A stretch of 64,000 nucleotides of DNA, taken from PMNU01 sp035479375 (GTDB lineage: Bacteria > Patescibacteriota > Saccharimonadia > Saccharimonadales > UBA4665). Shown here in pieces: positions 43,078 through 52,224 of the stretch. Position 1 is the stretch's first letter, and each line of letters begins with the position of its first letter. The notes under the pieces are model-generated. The model saw nothing but the letters and a program-made list of their open reading frames with translations, was not told the DNA's origin and made no database searches. Location: contig DATIIT010000001.1 in NCBI GenBank assembly GCA_035479375.1, positions 62,001 to 126,000 on the forward strand, given 5' to 3'. A program made the position numbers and the translations under genes.

Positions 43078-43623
43078 TTATGCGGCGGCGGGCGGTTCCG
43101 TGGGCGCACTGGGCGCGTCCGCGGCAGGGCTGGTGGCGGGCGGGGCGGGGCTGTCCGCTGCGGCGGGCGGCTGCGGCGCATCGGCGGGCGGGTCAGCAGC
43201 ACCGCCTGCCGCGGGTGGGGTGCCGCCGTCATCGGCGTTGGCGGCAATGAAGTCGCGGATCATGGCAATAATCTCGTCCAGCCGGTATTCGGCCTTTAGG
43301 ATGTACTTCTTGGCGCCCAGGGCCAGCATGTTGCTCACCTTGTCTGGGCTGGCCGAGTTGCTCACCACCAGCACCGGTATATTAGACCACGCCGCGTTGC
43401 GCTTGAGCTCCTGCATAAAGGCCAGGCCGTTCATGTCCTTAAGGTAATAGTCGAGCCACACGGCGTCCGGCAACACCTCCACGCTGGTGAGGTAATCTAC
43501 CGCCTGCTGGCCGCTAGCGCAAGACAGCACGTCCATGCCAGACAGCTTCAGCTTTTTGGTGATGGCCTGCAGCAGCAGCGTCTCATCTTCGACAACCATG
43601 ATTGTGGGATGATCTTTTGACAT
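43078..43623 (-). CDS. Response regulator with Pro/Ala-rich tail
   Basis: 181 aa. Receiver (1-125): VVEDE, Asp58 in VWLDYYLKDMNG, VVSNSAS, Lys in AKKYILKAE. The DYYLKD sequence at the active site is unusual (DLxMP is typical). The C-terminal 50 residues are almost all Pro/Ala (PPAAGGAADPP and on), with no output domain. SD AAAGGAA precedes the ATG. Between a kinase and another receiver. Confidence 0.9.
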   Translation of the reverse strand: MSKDHPTIMVVEDETLLLQAITKKLKLSGMDVLSCASGQQAVDYLTSVEVLPDAVWLDYYLKDMNGLAFMQELKRNAAWSNIPVLVVSNSASPDKVSNMLALGAKKYILKAEYRLDEIIAMIRDFIAANADDGGTPPAAGGAADPPADAPQPPAAADSPAPPATSPAADAPSAPTEPPAAA

Positions 43624-43641
43624 AATTGTTCCTTTCGCTTG

Positions 43642-45570
43642 TTATATATCGAGCGTTACTTCGCCTGCTTTGGCCTTCATGCCAGATGCCGGAATGCTAA
43701 ACCAGAATGTGCTGCCCTTGCCCTCTTCACTCTTAAACCAGATTTTACCGCCAGAGGACTCGATGACCGCCTTGATGAGGTACAGCCCGAGGCCCGTGCC
43801 ATCGGTCTCTACTTTCACCGCATTGGAGGCGCGGAAAAACTTTTGGAACAAACGGCTCTGCTGCTCTTTGGGTATACCGTAGCCGTTGTCTGTGACCTGC
43901 GAAATAATCTCCTCGCCCTTGCGCGAAATGAACACCGAGATCTCGCCGCCCTTGGGCGTGTACTTAATGGCATTGGTGAGCAAGTTGAGGTATACCTGGC
44001 CAATCAGCCGCGGGTCAAGGTTAATCTTAGGCAGCTCGGCGTGCACGCTAATGATCATGTTCTGCTGCTTTTCTTCGGTCTTGCCCTTGAGGTCGGCGAT
44101 GATGCCGGATACCAGCTCGCCCAGGTCAGTCGGCTTGGGGTCCACCATAATGCGGCCGGATTCGATGCGCGAGATGTTGAGCAGCGCGTTCACCAGCGCA
44201 ATCATGCGCTCGGTGGACTCGGTGATGTTGATGGCAAAGTCCAGCTGGTCGCCCTCTAGCTTGCCGGCGTCGCCAGCCACCAGCATTTCACTGTACCACT
44301 TAATGGCCGACAGCGGCGTGCGCAGCTGGTGGCTGGCCAGGGAGATGAACTCGGTCTTCATGCGGTCCACCTCTTTTTCGTGGGTGACGTCGCGCAACAC
44401 CGTAATGACGCCGATGATTTTGTCGCCCAGCCGCACCGGGCTGGCCGCAATGTTGAGCAGCCACATCCTGCCGTCGGCATGGCGCGAAGCGTACACTTCG
44501 TTAATCTTCTCGCCGGTCTGCAAGACCCGGTAGGCCGGGCGGCTGGCTGGCGGCAGCACGGTTTTGCCCTCTTTGTCGCTGGCTTCGTAGAGGTCGTAAA
44601 TTTGCTCCACCGGCTTCCCTTGGGCAGCGGCCTGGTCTGGCAGGTTGAAATAGCGCAGCGCCACTTCATTAATGAGCAATATCTTGCCAGACTCATCCAG
44701 GGCAATCAGCCCCTCGCCCATGCTCTGCAGCATGGCTTCGTCGCGCTGTTGGCTGGTGGCTTGGCGGCGGTAGGCCTCTTTGAGCCGCTCGGCCATGCGG
44801 TTAAAGGCCTCACCCACCTGGGCAATTTCGTCTTGGCCGGCAACGGCGATGGGGCGCGAAAAGTCGCCGTTGGCGATGCGCTCGGCGCCCCGGCGCAATT
44901 TAGAGATTGCCCGCGAGATCCAAGACGACACAAACAACCCCAGCCCCACAGCCAGCAAAATAGCCGCAAAAGCCACCGCCACAATGGCGTGCAGCAGGTT
45001 GGCCACAGTATTATCCACGTCTTGGTCGGCGGCGCCGGCGCCCTTCTGCTCAGCAGCGACAGTTTTGTCGATGATGTCTTGCAGCTGCACGTGGGCGCCC
45101 ACCAGGGCATCCTCTTGCGCTTCCGGCAGCTTTTGGTTGGGCGTGGCTGTGGCGTTTACCACGGCCAGCGACTTCGCGGCAACGTCGTCAACGGCGTCGC
45201 TAATCTGCTGCACCGTGGCCGCGCCGGCGTAGGCGCCGGTAGGCCGCACCAGCGTGGCATAGCGGCTTTCACTGCGCTGCAGCGAGCCAATGAGGTTCCG
45301 CAGCGACGCCTTAGTGGCCGCGGAATCACCCGGCGCGCCCTCAAAGACCTCTTGTTGGTACTCAAAGGATTGGTCACGGATCTCGGTGCTGGTCAGCTTG
45401 AGCTCATTGAGCGCCGCCAGCCGCGCGTAATCGCCATCCACCAACACAATAAACGACGAGTTAAAATACTGGATCGAGCGCAGCTGGTAGTAGCTGACGC
45501 CGGCAATCAAAAACGCTAGCAGCAAAAAACAAGAGATGAGCTTAACGCGTAAGGAAACCGCCTTAAACAT
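43642..45570 (-). CDS. Membrane sensor histidine kinase (HAMP-PAS)
   Basis: 642 aa. TM1 (about 10-28), an extracytoplasmic helical sensor (30-190; four-helix-bundle type), TM2 (about 194-216), HAMP (216-270), PAS (275-395; EGLIALDESGKILLINEVALRYF), HisKA with His414 in SHQLRTPLSAIKWYSEM, N box NLLTNAIKYTPKGG, G1 DNGYGIP and G2 GTGLGLYL. No receiver is fused; the adjacent stand-alone receivers are the probable targets. Shares the pilus operon. Confidence 0.93.
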   Translation of the reverse strand: MFKAVSLRVKLISCFLLLAFLIAGVSYYQLRSIQYFNSSFIVLVDGDYARLAALNELKLTSTEIRDQSFEYQQEVFEGAPGDSAATKASLRNLIGSLQRSESRYATLVRPTGAYAGAATVQQISDAVDDVAAKSLAVVNATATPNQKLPEAQEDALVGAHVQLQDIIDKTVAAEQKGAGAADQDVDNTVANLLHAIVAVAFAAILLAVGLGLFVSSWISRAISKLRRGAERIANGDFSRPIAVAGQDEIAQVGEAFNRMAERLKEAYRRQATSQQRDEAMLQSMGEGLIALDESGKILLINEVALRYFNLPDQAAAQGKPVEQIYDLYEASDKEGKTVLPPASRPAYRVLQTGEKINEVYASRHADGRMWLLNIAASPVRLGDKIIGVITVLRDVTHEKEVDRMKTEFISLASHQLRTPLSAIKWYSEMLVAGDAGKLEGDQLDFAINITESTERMIALVNALLNISRIESGRIMVDPKPTDLGELVSGIIADLKGKTEEKQQNMIISVHAELPKINLDPRLIGQVYLNLLTNAIKYTPKGGEISVFISRKGEEIISQVTDNGYGIPKEQQSRLFQKFFRASNAVKVETDGTGLGLYLIKAVIESSGGKIWFKSEEGKGSTFWFSIPASGMKAKAGEVTLDI

Positions 45571-45589
45571 CGTTTCCCACCATCATATA

Positions 45590-45955
45590 CTATGCGTTCT
45601 TCACCTCTTCGACGATGGTGGTAAGCGGCGTATCGGATTTAATAAAGAACTTGTGGGCGCCCAGCGCCATGGCGCGGCCCTCGTCTTCATGCTGGCTCAG
45701 GTTAGAGAGCACAAAGACAACCGGCATCGCCGGTAGGGCGCGCATTTTTTCCAGCACCTGGAAACCGTCCATCACCGGCATAATAAGGTCGAGGAGCACC
45801 ACGTCGAACTGTTGCCCGTTCATGGCCTCCAGCCCCAACTGGCCGTTGCTGGCCACGGTCACCGTAAAGCCCTCGTGCGTCAGCTTGAGGCTCAACGCGT
45901 GCGACAGCGCGGTTTCGTCTTCGATAATCAGTACTTTTTTGGCTGTATTGTCCAC
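45590..45955 (-). CDS. Stand-alone response regulator (CheY-like)
   Basis: 121 aa from a GTG. Asp56 in VVLLDLIMPVMDGF; Lys in AHKFFIKSD. A close paralogue of the receiver at 42661-43026, with one of each placed after each kinase region. The N-terminal DNTAKK and AAGGAA upstream support the GTG start. Single-domain output, presumably on pilus or kinase partners. Confidence 0.9.
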   Translation of the reverse strand: MDNTAKKVLIIEDETALSHALSLKLTHEGFTVTVASNGQLGLEAMNGQQFDVVLLDLIMPVMDGFQVLEKMRALPAMPVVFVLSNLSQHEDEGRAMALGAHKFFIKSDTPLTTIVEEVKNA

Positions 45956-45990
45956 CTGTTGTTTCCTTGGTTACCTGTATTGTAGCACGC

Positions 45991-48900
45991 TTACTTCACG
46001 GGCCGATGTTCGGGGAACGGCGCGACCACATAAAACGTCGTGCCATTGCTCTCGATTGACTCAAACCATACGCGTCCGCCCATCCTCTCTACAATTTCCT
46101 TCACAATATACAAGCCCAGGCCAGTACCTTCAACATCCAGCACGCGGACATTGTCGGCGCGGAACAATTTCCCAAAGATCTTGGGCTGTTGCGCTTTGGG
46201 GATGCCGTAGCCGGTGTCGCTGACGCTAAAGAACCAGTAATCGTGGCCGGCCGCCAAGTGCGCGGCCTTAATTTCGTCGGCCCTGGCCTTGTGCAGCCGC
46301 GCTGTTACCGAGCCTCTGTCCGGCGTGTACTTAACGGCATTGCTTAGCAGGTTTTGCAGGATCATGCGCAGCTGCTTGGGGTCGGCGAAGACCGGCTGCA
46401 GGTCGCTAATTTCTTTCTTAAATTTGAGGTCATGCTCGCGGATAGAAACGGTAAGCTCACGCTCTAGGTCGTCCACCAGTTTCGGGAGGTCAACGTACTG
46501 CGGCGCGCTCGGCAGTTTGCCCACCTCCAGGCGGGAGACGTCCAGCAGGGAGTTTACCAGCTCCACCATGCGTTGGTTGCCCTGGAAAATCTCCAGGATA
46601 TACTCGTGCTGGCGTTTGGAGAGTTTGCCGGCGTCGCCGTTGATGAGCATTTCGCTGTACCAGTTAATGGCCGACAGCGGCGTGCGCAGCTGGTGGCTGG
46701 CCAAGGAGACGAACTCGGTCTTGGCTTTGTCCAGCTCGTAGTCTTTTGAGACGTCACGGAAGACGACGATGGCGCCCGCCACACCCCCCGACGCGCTGCG
46801 GATGGGCGCGGCCGAATCGGCAACTGCGATCCGCTGCCCATCTTTGCGGATGAGGACGGTGTGGTTCGCCATGCTGGACAGCTTGCCGTTGAGCGCCGAG
46901 GCGATGAAGCTGCGGTTGACGCGCCCATCTTTTTCAAACTCAAAGCGCAGCACGTCCTCGTATGGCTTGCCGAGCGCCTCTTCTTCGCTAAAGCCGCTAA
47001 TGCGCTGGGCGGCGGGGTTAAAGAGCTCAATCCGCCCCTGGGTGTCGATGGCAAACACGGCGTCGCCGATGCTTGTCAGGATGGCGCCATGCTTGCGGTC
47101 GTTGGCTACGGCGGCGTTGCGCTCGTGGCGGAGGTCGAGCGTGATCGTCTCAGCCAAAGCGTACCCCTGGCGGCGCGAACGCAGCAGGATGAAGAAAATC
47201 AGTAGCAGCAAAGCCGCAAACGCCTGGCCGCCCACCAAAATAACGGCCGGCAGCTGCGCCTGCCCGGCGCTAATGCCGTAGTTGGCCGGCGCCGCAAACA
47301 GCAGGCGCCACTGGTGGCCAACCACCGGGATGGTCACAATGTCGGTCATAAGCTTCTTGCCGCTGGCTGCCCGGCTATCCTGCTTATAGATGACGCTGGA
47401 GTCTGTCTCGTCGGTGATGCGGATATTGATGCCCCTCAGCAAATCGCGCTGCATAAATGCCTTGGTGAAAAAGTCGTCGTAACTAAAGACGGCGTTTACA
47501 AAGCCAATGGGCGTCTGCGGCGCGCCTTTGGCCCCTACCGGTATGGTTAGGAAGAACCCGTTCTGCGCCGGCGTAGTGGCACTAGCCGCAAACTGTAGCG
47601 TACCCGAAGACACCGGGTTGCCAGAGGCCTCTGCCCGCTGGAAAGCCTGCAGGCGGCTCGGCTGCGCCCCAAGGTCGTTGCCGCCAACTGTTGCAGAATT
47701 AGCAACATACGTCACGATGTAGTGCTCGGGCAGCGCCGTTTTCCCGGTAATGGCAAATGTGGGGTTGCCAGCGGCATGCAGGCTTTTGTCTGCCTTGTGC
47801 AGGGCGGCAAACGCCGGCAGCTGGCCGTCACTAACCTTAGAGATGAAGCTCAGCGCCCGCAGGCCCGGGTAATTGGCGTTGAGGTTGAGCGACTGGTAGT
47901 AGGACTCGAATTCGCCTTGGTCTACATAATCGCTGGCTGCAAATAAGCCCTTAAAGCCGTACAGTGCGTCCAAATATGCCGTGACACGCTGGCCGAGCGA
48001 GGTCTGCACGTCCTCGGCGTGGCCCAGGAAGGCCTGCGACGAATCCGACCGGTTGCGGCCCAGCGCCTGCGCCCACGCCCCATACGTCGCCACTTGCACA
48101 AACAGCAGCGCCGCCACCAGCAGCCATGCCATGCGGTTCAGCGCGCCAAGCGGGCTGGTGCCAATCTTGCGGTATGCCACCAGCAGCGCCATGGCCACGC
48201 CGGCCACTACAAAAGCCGCCGCCAGGTTGATGGCCATCACAAACGAGCCACTAATGCCGTAAATAAAGTCGCGGGCATACAGTTGCCCAACAACGTTAAA
48301 CAGCCCCATCCCGAGCAGCGTTAGGGCAATGAGGTACTGCAGCGGCCGGCGGAACCAAGCCTGCTTTATCTCAATCGTAAACGGCGACAGGCCCAGCGCA
48401 ATAAAGCACAGCGCCGCCGAATCCGCTAGGTCGGTGTGCGCCCCGGCCGCGGCCAGCTTGCTGCCATACAACAAGTGGTCGACATGCAGCGGAGATAGCG
48501 CCGCCACGCCCAATAACGCCCCAAACACCCCGGCGATTTTCAGCGGCAGCAGCTTGCCAAACCAGTAACAGCAGAAGCCAAAGCCCGCTGCCAACAGGCC
48601 AACGGCGGCCATGGGGTTCATCGGGCGCAAGGACGGGAACCAGCGCATTAAGTAGGCATTGCCGCCGTACCAACCAACCAGCACGCTCAGGCCAATCAAA
48701 ACCATAATGATGCCGGCGCCCAAGCTGGCCGACGACTTGCTGGCGCCCGGGGTGCGGTTACCCTCTAGCCACGACCGCGCGCTATGCTCATTAGTAAAGA
48801 AGCGGATGTTGCGGCGGCCGCTATTTTGCTGCAAGTACAGCACCAACCCCATAATGCCGCGCCGCCCCACCAGCGCCGTACCGTCCGTGCCGGCCGACAT

Positions 48901-49140
48901 TTGTTGTTTGGACTCGCGCCGGGCATCGCCGGTAACATCGGTTAGGCGCAAGCCGCGGATGTCCGACAACACCAGCACCTTGTGCCCTTTTGCCTGCACA
49001 TCTTGGGCGATGCGCGCCGATTCCTCAGCCACCGCCCGTATAGAAGCACCGGTCTGCTTGCCGCGCAAAACAGAGACAATCACCCCTTTTTTGTCCAGGG
49101 TTACCGTATTATGCGCCTGGTTGTCCACCCGCTTTGTCAT
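45991..49140 (-). CDS. Large sensor histidine kinase: STAS-like, 8-TM, CHASE, PAS
   Basis: 1049 aa. Residues 1-130 read like a STAS/SpoIIAA-type soluble domain (ARIAQDVQAKGHKVLVLSDIRGL). Then a membrane block with about eight TM helices (140-355), a CHASE-type extracytoplasmic sensor (about 375-620), a TM (632-653), a PAS (685-800; IGDAVFAIDTQGRIELFNPAAQRISGFSEEE), HisKA with His816, and HATPase with NLLSNAVKYTPDRG and GTGLGLYIV. The start at 49140 fits TACCAT ending 7 nt upstream. First gene of the pilus run. Confidence 0.88.
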   Translation of the reverse strand: MTKRVDNQAHNTVTLDKKGVIVSVLRGKQTGASIRAVAEESARIAQDVQAKGHKVLVLSDIRGLRLTDVTGDARRESKQQMSAGTDGTALVGRRGIMGLVLYLQQNSGRRNIRFFTNEHSARSWLEGNRTPGASKSSASLGAGIIMVLIGLSVLVGWYGGNAYLMRWFPSLRPMNPMAAVGLLAAGFGFCCYWFGKLLPLKIAGVFGALLGVAALSPLHVDHLLYGSKLAAAGAHTDLADSAALCFIALGLSPFTIEIKQAWFRRPLQYLIALTLLGMGLFNVVGQLYARDFIYGISGSFVMAINLAAAFVVAGVAMALLVAYRKIGTSPLGALNRMAWLLVAALLFVQVATYGAWAQALGRNRSDSSQAFLGHAEDVQTSLGQRVTAYLDALYGFKGLFAASDYVDQGEFESYYQSLNLNANYPGLRALSFISKVSDGQLPAFAALHKADKSLHAAGNPTFAITGKTALPEHYIVTYVANSATVGGNDLGAQPSRLQAFQRAEASGNPVSSGTLQFAASATTPAQNGFFLTIPVGAKGAPQTPIGFVNAVFSYDDFFTKAFMQRDLLRGINIRITDETDSSVIYKQDSRAASGKKLMTDIVTIPVVGHQWRLLFAAPANYGISAGQAQLPAVILVGGQAFAALLLLIFFILLRSRRQGYALAETITLDLRHERNAAVANDRKHGAILTSIGDAVFAIDTQGRIELFNPAAQRISGFSEEEALGKPYEDVLRFEFEKDGRVNRSFIASALNGKLSSMANHTVLIRKDGQRIAVADSAAPIRSASGGVAGAIVVFRDVSKDYELDKAKTEFVSLASHQLRTPLSAINWYSEMLINGDAGKLSKRQHEYILEIFQGNQRMVELVNSLLDVSRLEVGKLPSAPQYVDLPKLVDDLERELTVSIREHDLKFKKEISDLQPVFADPKQLRMILQNLLSNAVKYTPDRGSVTARLHKARADEIKAAHLAAGHDYWFFSVSDTGYGIPKAQQPKIFGKLFRADNVRVLDVEGTGLGLYIVKEIVERMGGRVWFESIESNGTTFYVVAPFPEHRPVK

Positions 49141-49236
49141 TATTCTTATGGTATTACCCAGGCGGATTGTCGTCAACTACACATCATGGACGGACGGTCA
49201 TTTTGCGGATATGATACTATACCCAGTAGTTGCACA

Positions 49237-50094
49237 ATGAGCAATACCATTACCAGAGCGGCTAGGCCACAATACGCAGAGGCAGAAATCCGTGCGAATG
49301 CACACCTGCTCCCCGGCTTTGCGAAGCCCGGGGATATATTCCGTGTCTTCACAAGGATGCCAGACACCACCCTATGGCAGCCGGTCTTGTCCACAACCGT
49401 CGTAACCCGGCGCGACGGTGCGCTATGTGTGCTAACCGGCAAACGGCGGGCCGAAGGCAACGCAACACATGTCAATATCGCCAGCACGCCAACCATGCGC
49501 ATACCCAACGAGGAAGCCGCAGTACTGCTGAGCGGCGGCGAGCCATTCTTCCTGGACGGCGTAATAAATCCCTCCCGGCCATTTGTATCTGAAAGCCTCG
49601 CGCCAAGCGTCACCGTACTTCCAGACAGTCGCGATCCACTGGCAGCAAAGGTAGGCAGCCTTCTGGCTTCCAAGCTCGGGCTTGGAACGGCGCTTGAGTC
49701 TACCAAGGGCTCGATCGGACGCGCTTCCATTGCGCGGTGCGTTGCCGGCTTTAGCTATGTGGGCGACAGGCTCGCCGGGGATGGCGCCGAAACAATACCC
49801 CTATATGAGCCGCTCATCATGTTTGGCGCTGTTGTGAGCCTGGAACCAGAAGCCGCCGAGCAGATACCGCCGGAAACCGTGTCATATAGCAACCTCGGCT
49901 GGGCGCCCATCGGTGGGTATGTGCACGGCGTTGCCACCCGGACACTTTTGGAGGTCATCCCCGGAGCCAGCCCAGAAGATGAGCTCGAAGTCTGCGTACG
50001 CGGCCTGTGCAACGCCACGTCCGCGGCCATCTTAAGCGACCCCGCCGAAATCCAACGCCACCTCACCGAAGAGGGCGTCTTCCCCCCGCTGTAA
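49237..50094 (+). CDS. Unknown protein
   Basis: 285 aa from ATG 49237. No TM or signal peptide. Alpha/beta composition with VLTGKRRAEGNATHV, PEDELEVCVRGLCNAT near the end and a beta-rich middle. No known motif. No Shine-Dalgarno. Divergent from the kinase gene, sharing a 96-nt promoter region with TACTAT at 49215-49220. Confidence 0.6.
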   Translation: MSNTITRAARPQYAEAEIRANAHLLPGFAKPGDIFRVFTRMPDTTLWQPVLSTTVVTRRDGALCVLTGKRRAEGNATHVNIASTPTMRIPNEEAAVLLSGGEPFFLDGVINPSRPFVSESLAPSVTVLPDSRDPLAAKVGSLLASKLGLGTALESTKGSIGRASIARCVAGFSYVGDRLAGDGAETIPLYEPLIMFGAVVSLEPEAAEQIPPETVSYSNLGWAPIGGYVHGVATRTLLEVIPGASPEDELEVCVRGLCNATSAAILSDPAEIQRHLTEEGVFPPL

Positions 50095-50139
50095 ACCGCC
50101 GTCAGGCACCGCCTAACGCGCCAATGCTATACTGCCTCC

Positions 50140-50958
50140 ATGACCAAAGCGAAAGTCCTCTGGCTGCTGTTTGGGCTGCAAATTGTACTGACTTTATGCG
50201 GCATTGCTGGGCTAGGGAAGGGCGCCGTGTTTGACCTCGCCGTCACCTACTTGCCGCTCGCCTTACTGGTACTCCATGCTTGCTGGGTCTTAACCGTCCG
50301 GCGCGGCCTGGCCTTTATCCTACTGGCGGCTTTTGTGGGCTGGGCGGCCGAGGCCATTAGCCTGCACTACGGCACGTTATTTGGCGGCGAGTACCGCTAC
50401 CCCACGCAAGCCGGGCTGTTTGGCGTCCCGTTTGCCATCATTGCCTACTGGGCGATATTCATCTACAGCGGCTATTGGCTGGTCACCACCTTCCGGTATT
50501 GGCTGGGCAAGAAAAAGCCGGATTACAAGCAAAGCAGCCTGGCGCTAGTTTTCCTGCTGGTGCTGGCTGACGGGCTGGCGGTGACTGCCATCGACCTTTT
50601 CATGGATCCTATCAGCGTCCGGGGCGGGTCGTGGAGCTGGACGCACGGCGGCGCGTATTTTGGCGTGCCGGTGGGCAACTTTGTGGGCTGGTTTTTTGTG
50701 GCAGTGGCCGCTACTAGCGTATTCCGGCTGTTTGAGTACTACTGGCCTCAGCCCGCCGAGCCACACATTGGCCGGTCTGCCCTGCTGGTGCCGGTTATCG
50801 GATACTTGCTGGTTGGGCTAGATTTTTTTGCTGGCGCGCTCGGGTTTGGGCTGCTGCCGCTGGCGGCCATCGGGACGGCAATTGTCATTGTGCCGGCGGC
50901 TGTGAATGTGGCGCTGTATGTGCGCTCAAAATCCGCTGCAGTCCATAAGCACCAATAA
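50140..50958 (+). CDS. CruF/DUF422 carotenoid-biosynthesis-like membrane protein
   Basis: 272 aa, about seven TM helices. GGEYRYPTQAGLFGVPFAIIAYWA, ADGLAVTAIDLFMDPIS and GGAYFGVPVGNFVGWFFVA are the conserved blocks of the CruF/bacterioruberin hydratase family, which adds water to lycopene-type ends. No phytoene synthase or desaturase is in the window, so the natural substrate may differ or come from elsewhere. TATACT (50128-50133, extended TGCTATACT) ends 6 nt before the ATG. Confidence 0.8.
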   Translation: MTKAKVLWLLFGLQIVLTLCGIAGLGKGAVFDLAVTYLPLALLVLHACWVLTVRRGLAFILLAAFVGWAAEAISLHYGTLFGGEYRYPTQAGLFGVPFAIIAYWAIFIYSGYWLVTTFRYWLGKKKPDYKQSSLALVFLLVLADGLAVTAIDLFMDPISVRGGSWSWTHGGAYFGVPVGNFVGWFFVAVAATSVFRLFEYYWPQPAEPHIGRSALLVPVIGYLLVGLDFFAGALGFGLLPLAAIGTAIVIVPAAVNVALYVRSKSAAVHKHQ

Positions 50959-50982
50959 AAAGCATCATCTTTTATATATCAA

Positions 50983-51012
50983 TTGACAATACATTTTCAA
51001 TTAATATACCAT
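50983..51012 (+). promoter_or_regulatory. PadR-operon promoter
   Basis: TTGACA (50983-50988) and TATACC (51005-51010) are 16 nt apart; alternatively TACCAT (51007-51012) ends 7 nt before the ATG. AT-rich repeats (TCAATTGACAATAC, TTTTCAATTAATA) could hold an autoregulatory PadR site. Confidence 0.5.
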
Positions 51013-51019
51013 AAGCATT

Positions 51020-51355
51020 ATGAAGCGCTCCATCGACCTCTTGCCCCAATTATCATTCTGTATATTGCTGGCACTCAGTTTGCGCCCGCGCCACGGCTAC
51101 GAAATTATCCAGCAGATAGAGAAGGATTCACTCAGCAAAGTAAAAATCGGCACTGGCGGCCTGTATGTGACCATCCAGAAACTCATCGAGCAAGGCCTCA
51201 TAGAAGAAACGGAAATAGACGGCAACGAACGCCGCAGATATTACCGGCTCACCAATAAAGGCAGAGGCCGCCTGCAGGCCGAGCTCGCCTACTACGCCAA
51301 TGTATCAGAGCTGACCAAGCTACGCTTGGCGTCAAGCCAGGGCACCACCCTATGA
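51020..51355 (+). CDS. PadR-family transcriptional regulator
   Basis: 111 aa, single winged-helix domain: CILLALSLRPRHGYEIIQQIEKDS, then GTGGLYVTIQKLIEQGLIEE and NERRRYYRLTNKGRGRL. A typical short PadR. Leaderless start. Its TGA overlaps the ATG of the next gene (ATGA), a PadR/membrane-partner pair. Confidence 0.92.
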   Translation: MKRSIDLLPQLSFCILLALSLRPRHGYEIIQQIEKDSLSKVKIGTGGLYVTIQKLIEQGLIEETEIDGNERRRYYRLTNKGRGRLQAELAYYANVSELTKLRLASSQGTTL

Positions 51356-52212
51356 AAAGGCCCTTGCCGGCAGCCCTGGCGGCCGCGCTCAAGGCCTATC
51401 CCAGGCATTTTCAAGCCCGGTATGCCGAGCAAATGCAGCTCACCCTGCAAGACATACTGGCCAACAAGACGGGCAAAGCCAAGGCGTATGCAGTTTGTGC
51501 ATCTTTTGCTGAGCTGGCCGCGGTGGGCATCAAACTAAACATACAGGAGTGGGCACGCATGACTAAAAAACCAACGGTGTTGACAACCGGGGCGGCGCTA
51601 GCCATGCTGCTGGTCGCCACGGCATCGTTATATGCCGTACATCCCTTGAGCTGCGCCCTGCCAGGCCAATGCCAAACAGCCTCGTTATATGGGACGCGGC
51701 TCAGGTACCCCCGTGGTTGGTCGGCCCAAAAGGAGCAATTTTTTGTAACCAAAGATACCCGTGCAGATGGCCTCATCATATCAGCACCCCAAGGGGCGGT
51801 GCGGGTAGCCCTTACGCAGGCATACACTGACCCAATTGGCGCCGATGCGGGCAGGCCAACGGCCGCTGGCCTGCAAGGCAAGCTAGTAGCGCAAGACACA
51901 CTGCCGCACGCACTCGGCGTTCGCGTCATCAAATGGATCCAATACGACGACACCACCAAGACCTATGTGGCACTCGAGAATATCATTTCTGCCCGCCAGC
52001 TTACGCAGCTCGGCCTGGTGGCGGGCAAATTTACGCCGCTGTCCACGTCGCCGCAAATGTTGTTCCAGGCGGCAAGCTCCGGCCCAGAGCTAAGCGCCGG
52101 CTTTAATTCGCAGCAGCCGCTGAGCCTTGCGGGCGCCACCGCCTGGTTTAACGGCAAAGACGCGGCCACAGCCCATAAGGTGCTACTGTCTGCGGCCGTG
52201 GGCAGGTTTTAG
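51352..52212 (+). CDS. Membrane protein coupled to PadR, unknown
   Basis: 286 aa. A cytosolic N-terminal part (1-75; LKAYPRHFQARYAEQMQLTLQDIL) resembles the short prefix found in proteins encoded after PadR. One TM helix follows (about 80-98), then an extracytoplasmic domain of about 185 residues (YPRGWSAQKEQFFVTKD, then YVALENIISA). Translationally coupled to PadR; probably an envelope-stress effector or sensor. No family assigned. Confidence 0.7.
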   Translation: MKRPLPAALAAALKAYPRHFQARYAEQMQLTLQDILANKTGKAKAYAVCASFAELAAVGIKLNIQEWARMTKKPTVLTTGAALAMLLVATASLYAVHPLSCALPGQCQTASLYGTRLRYPRGWSAQKEQFFVTKDTRADGLIISAPQGAVRVALTQAYTDPIGADAGRPTAAGLQGKLVAQDTLPHALGVRVIKWIQYDDTTKTYVALENIISARQLTQLGLVAGKFTPLSTSPQMLFQAASSGPELSAGFNSQQPLSLAGATAWFNGKDAATAHKVLLSAAVGRF

Positions 52213-52224
52213 GGGACCCGGCCG

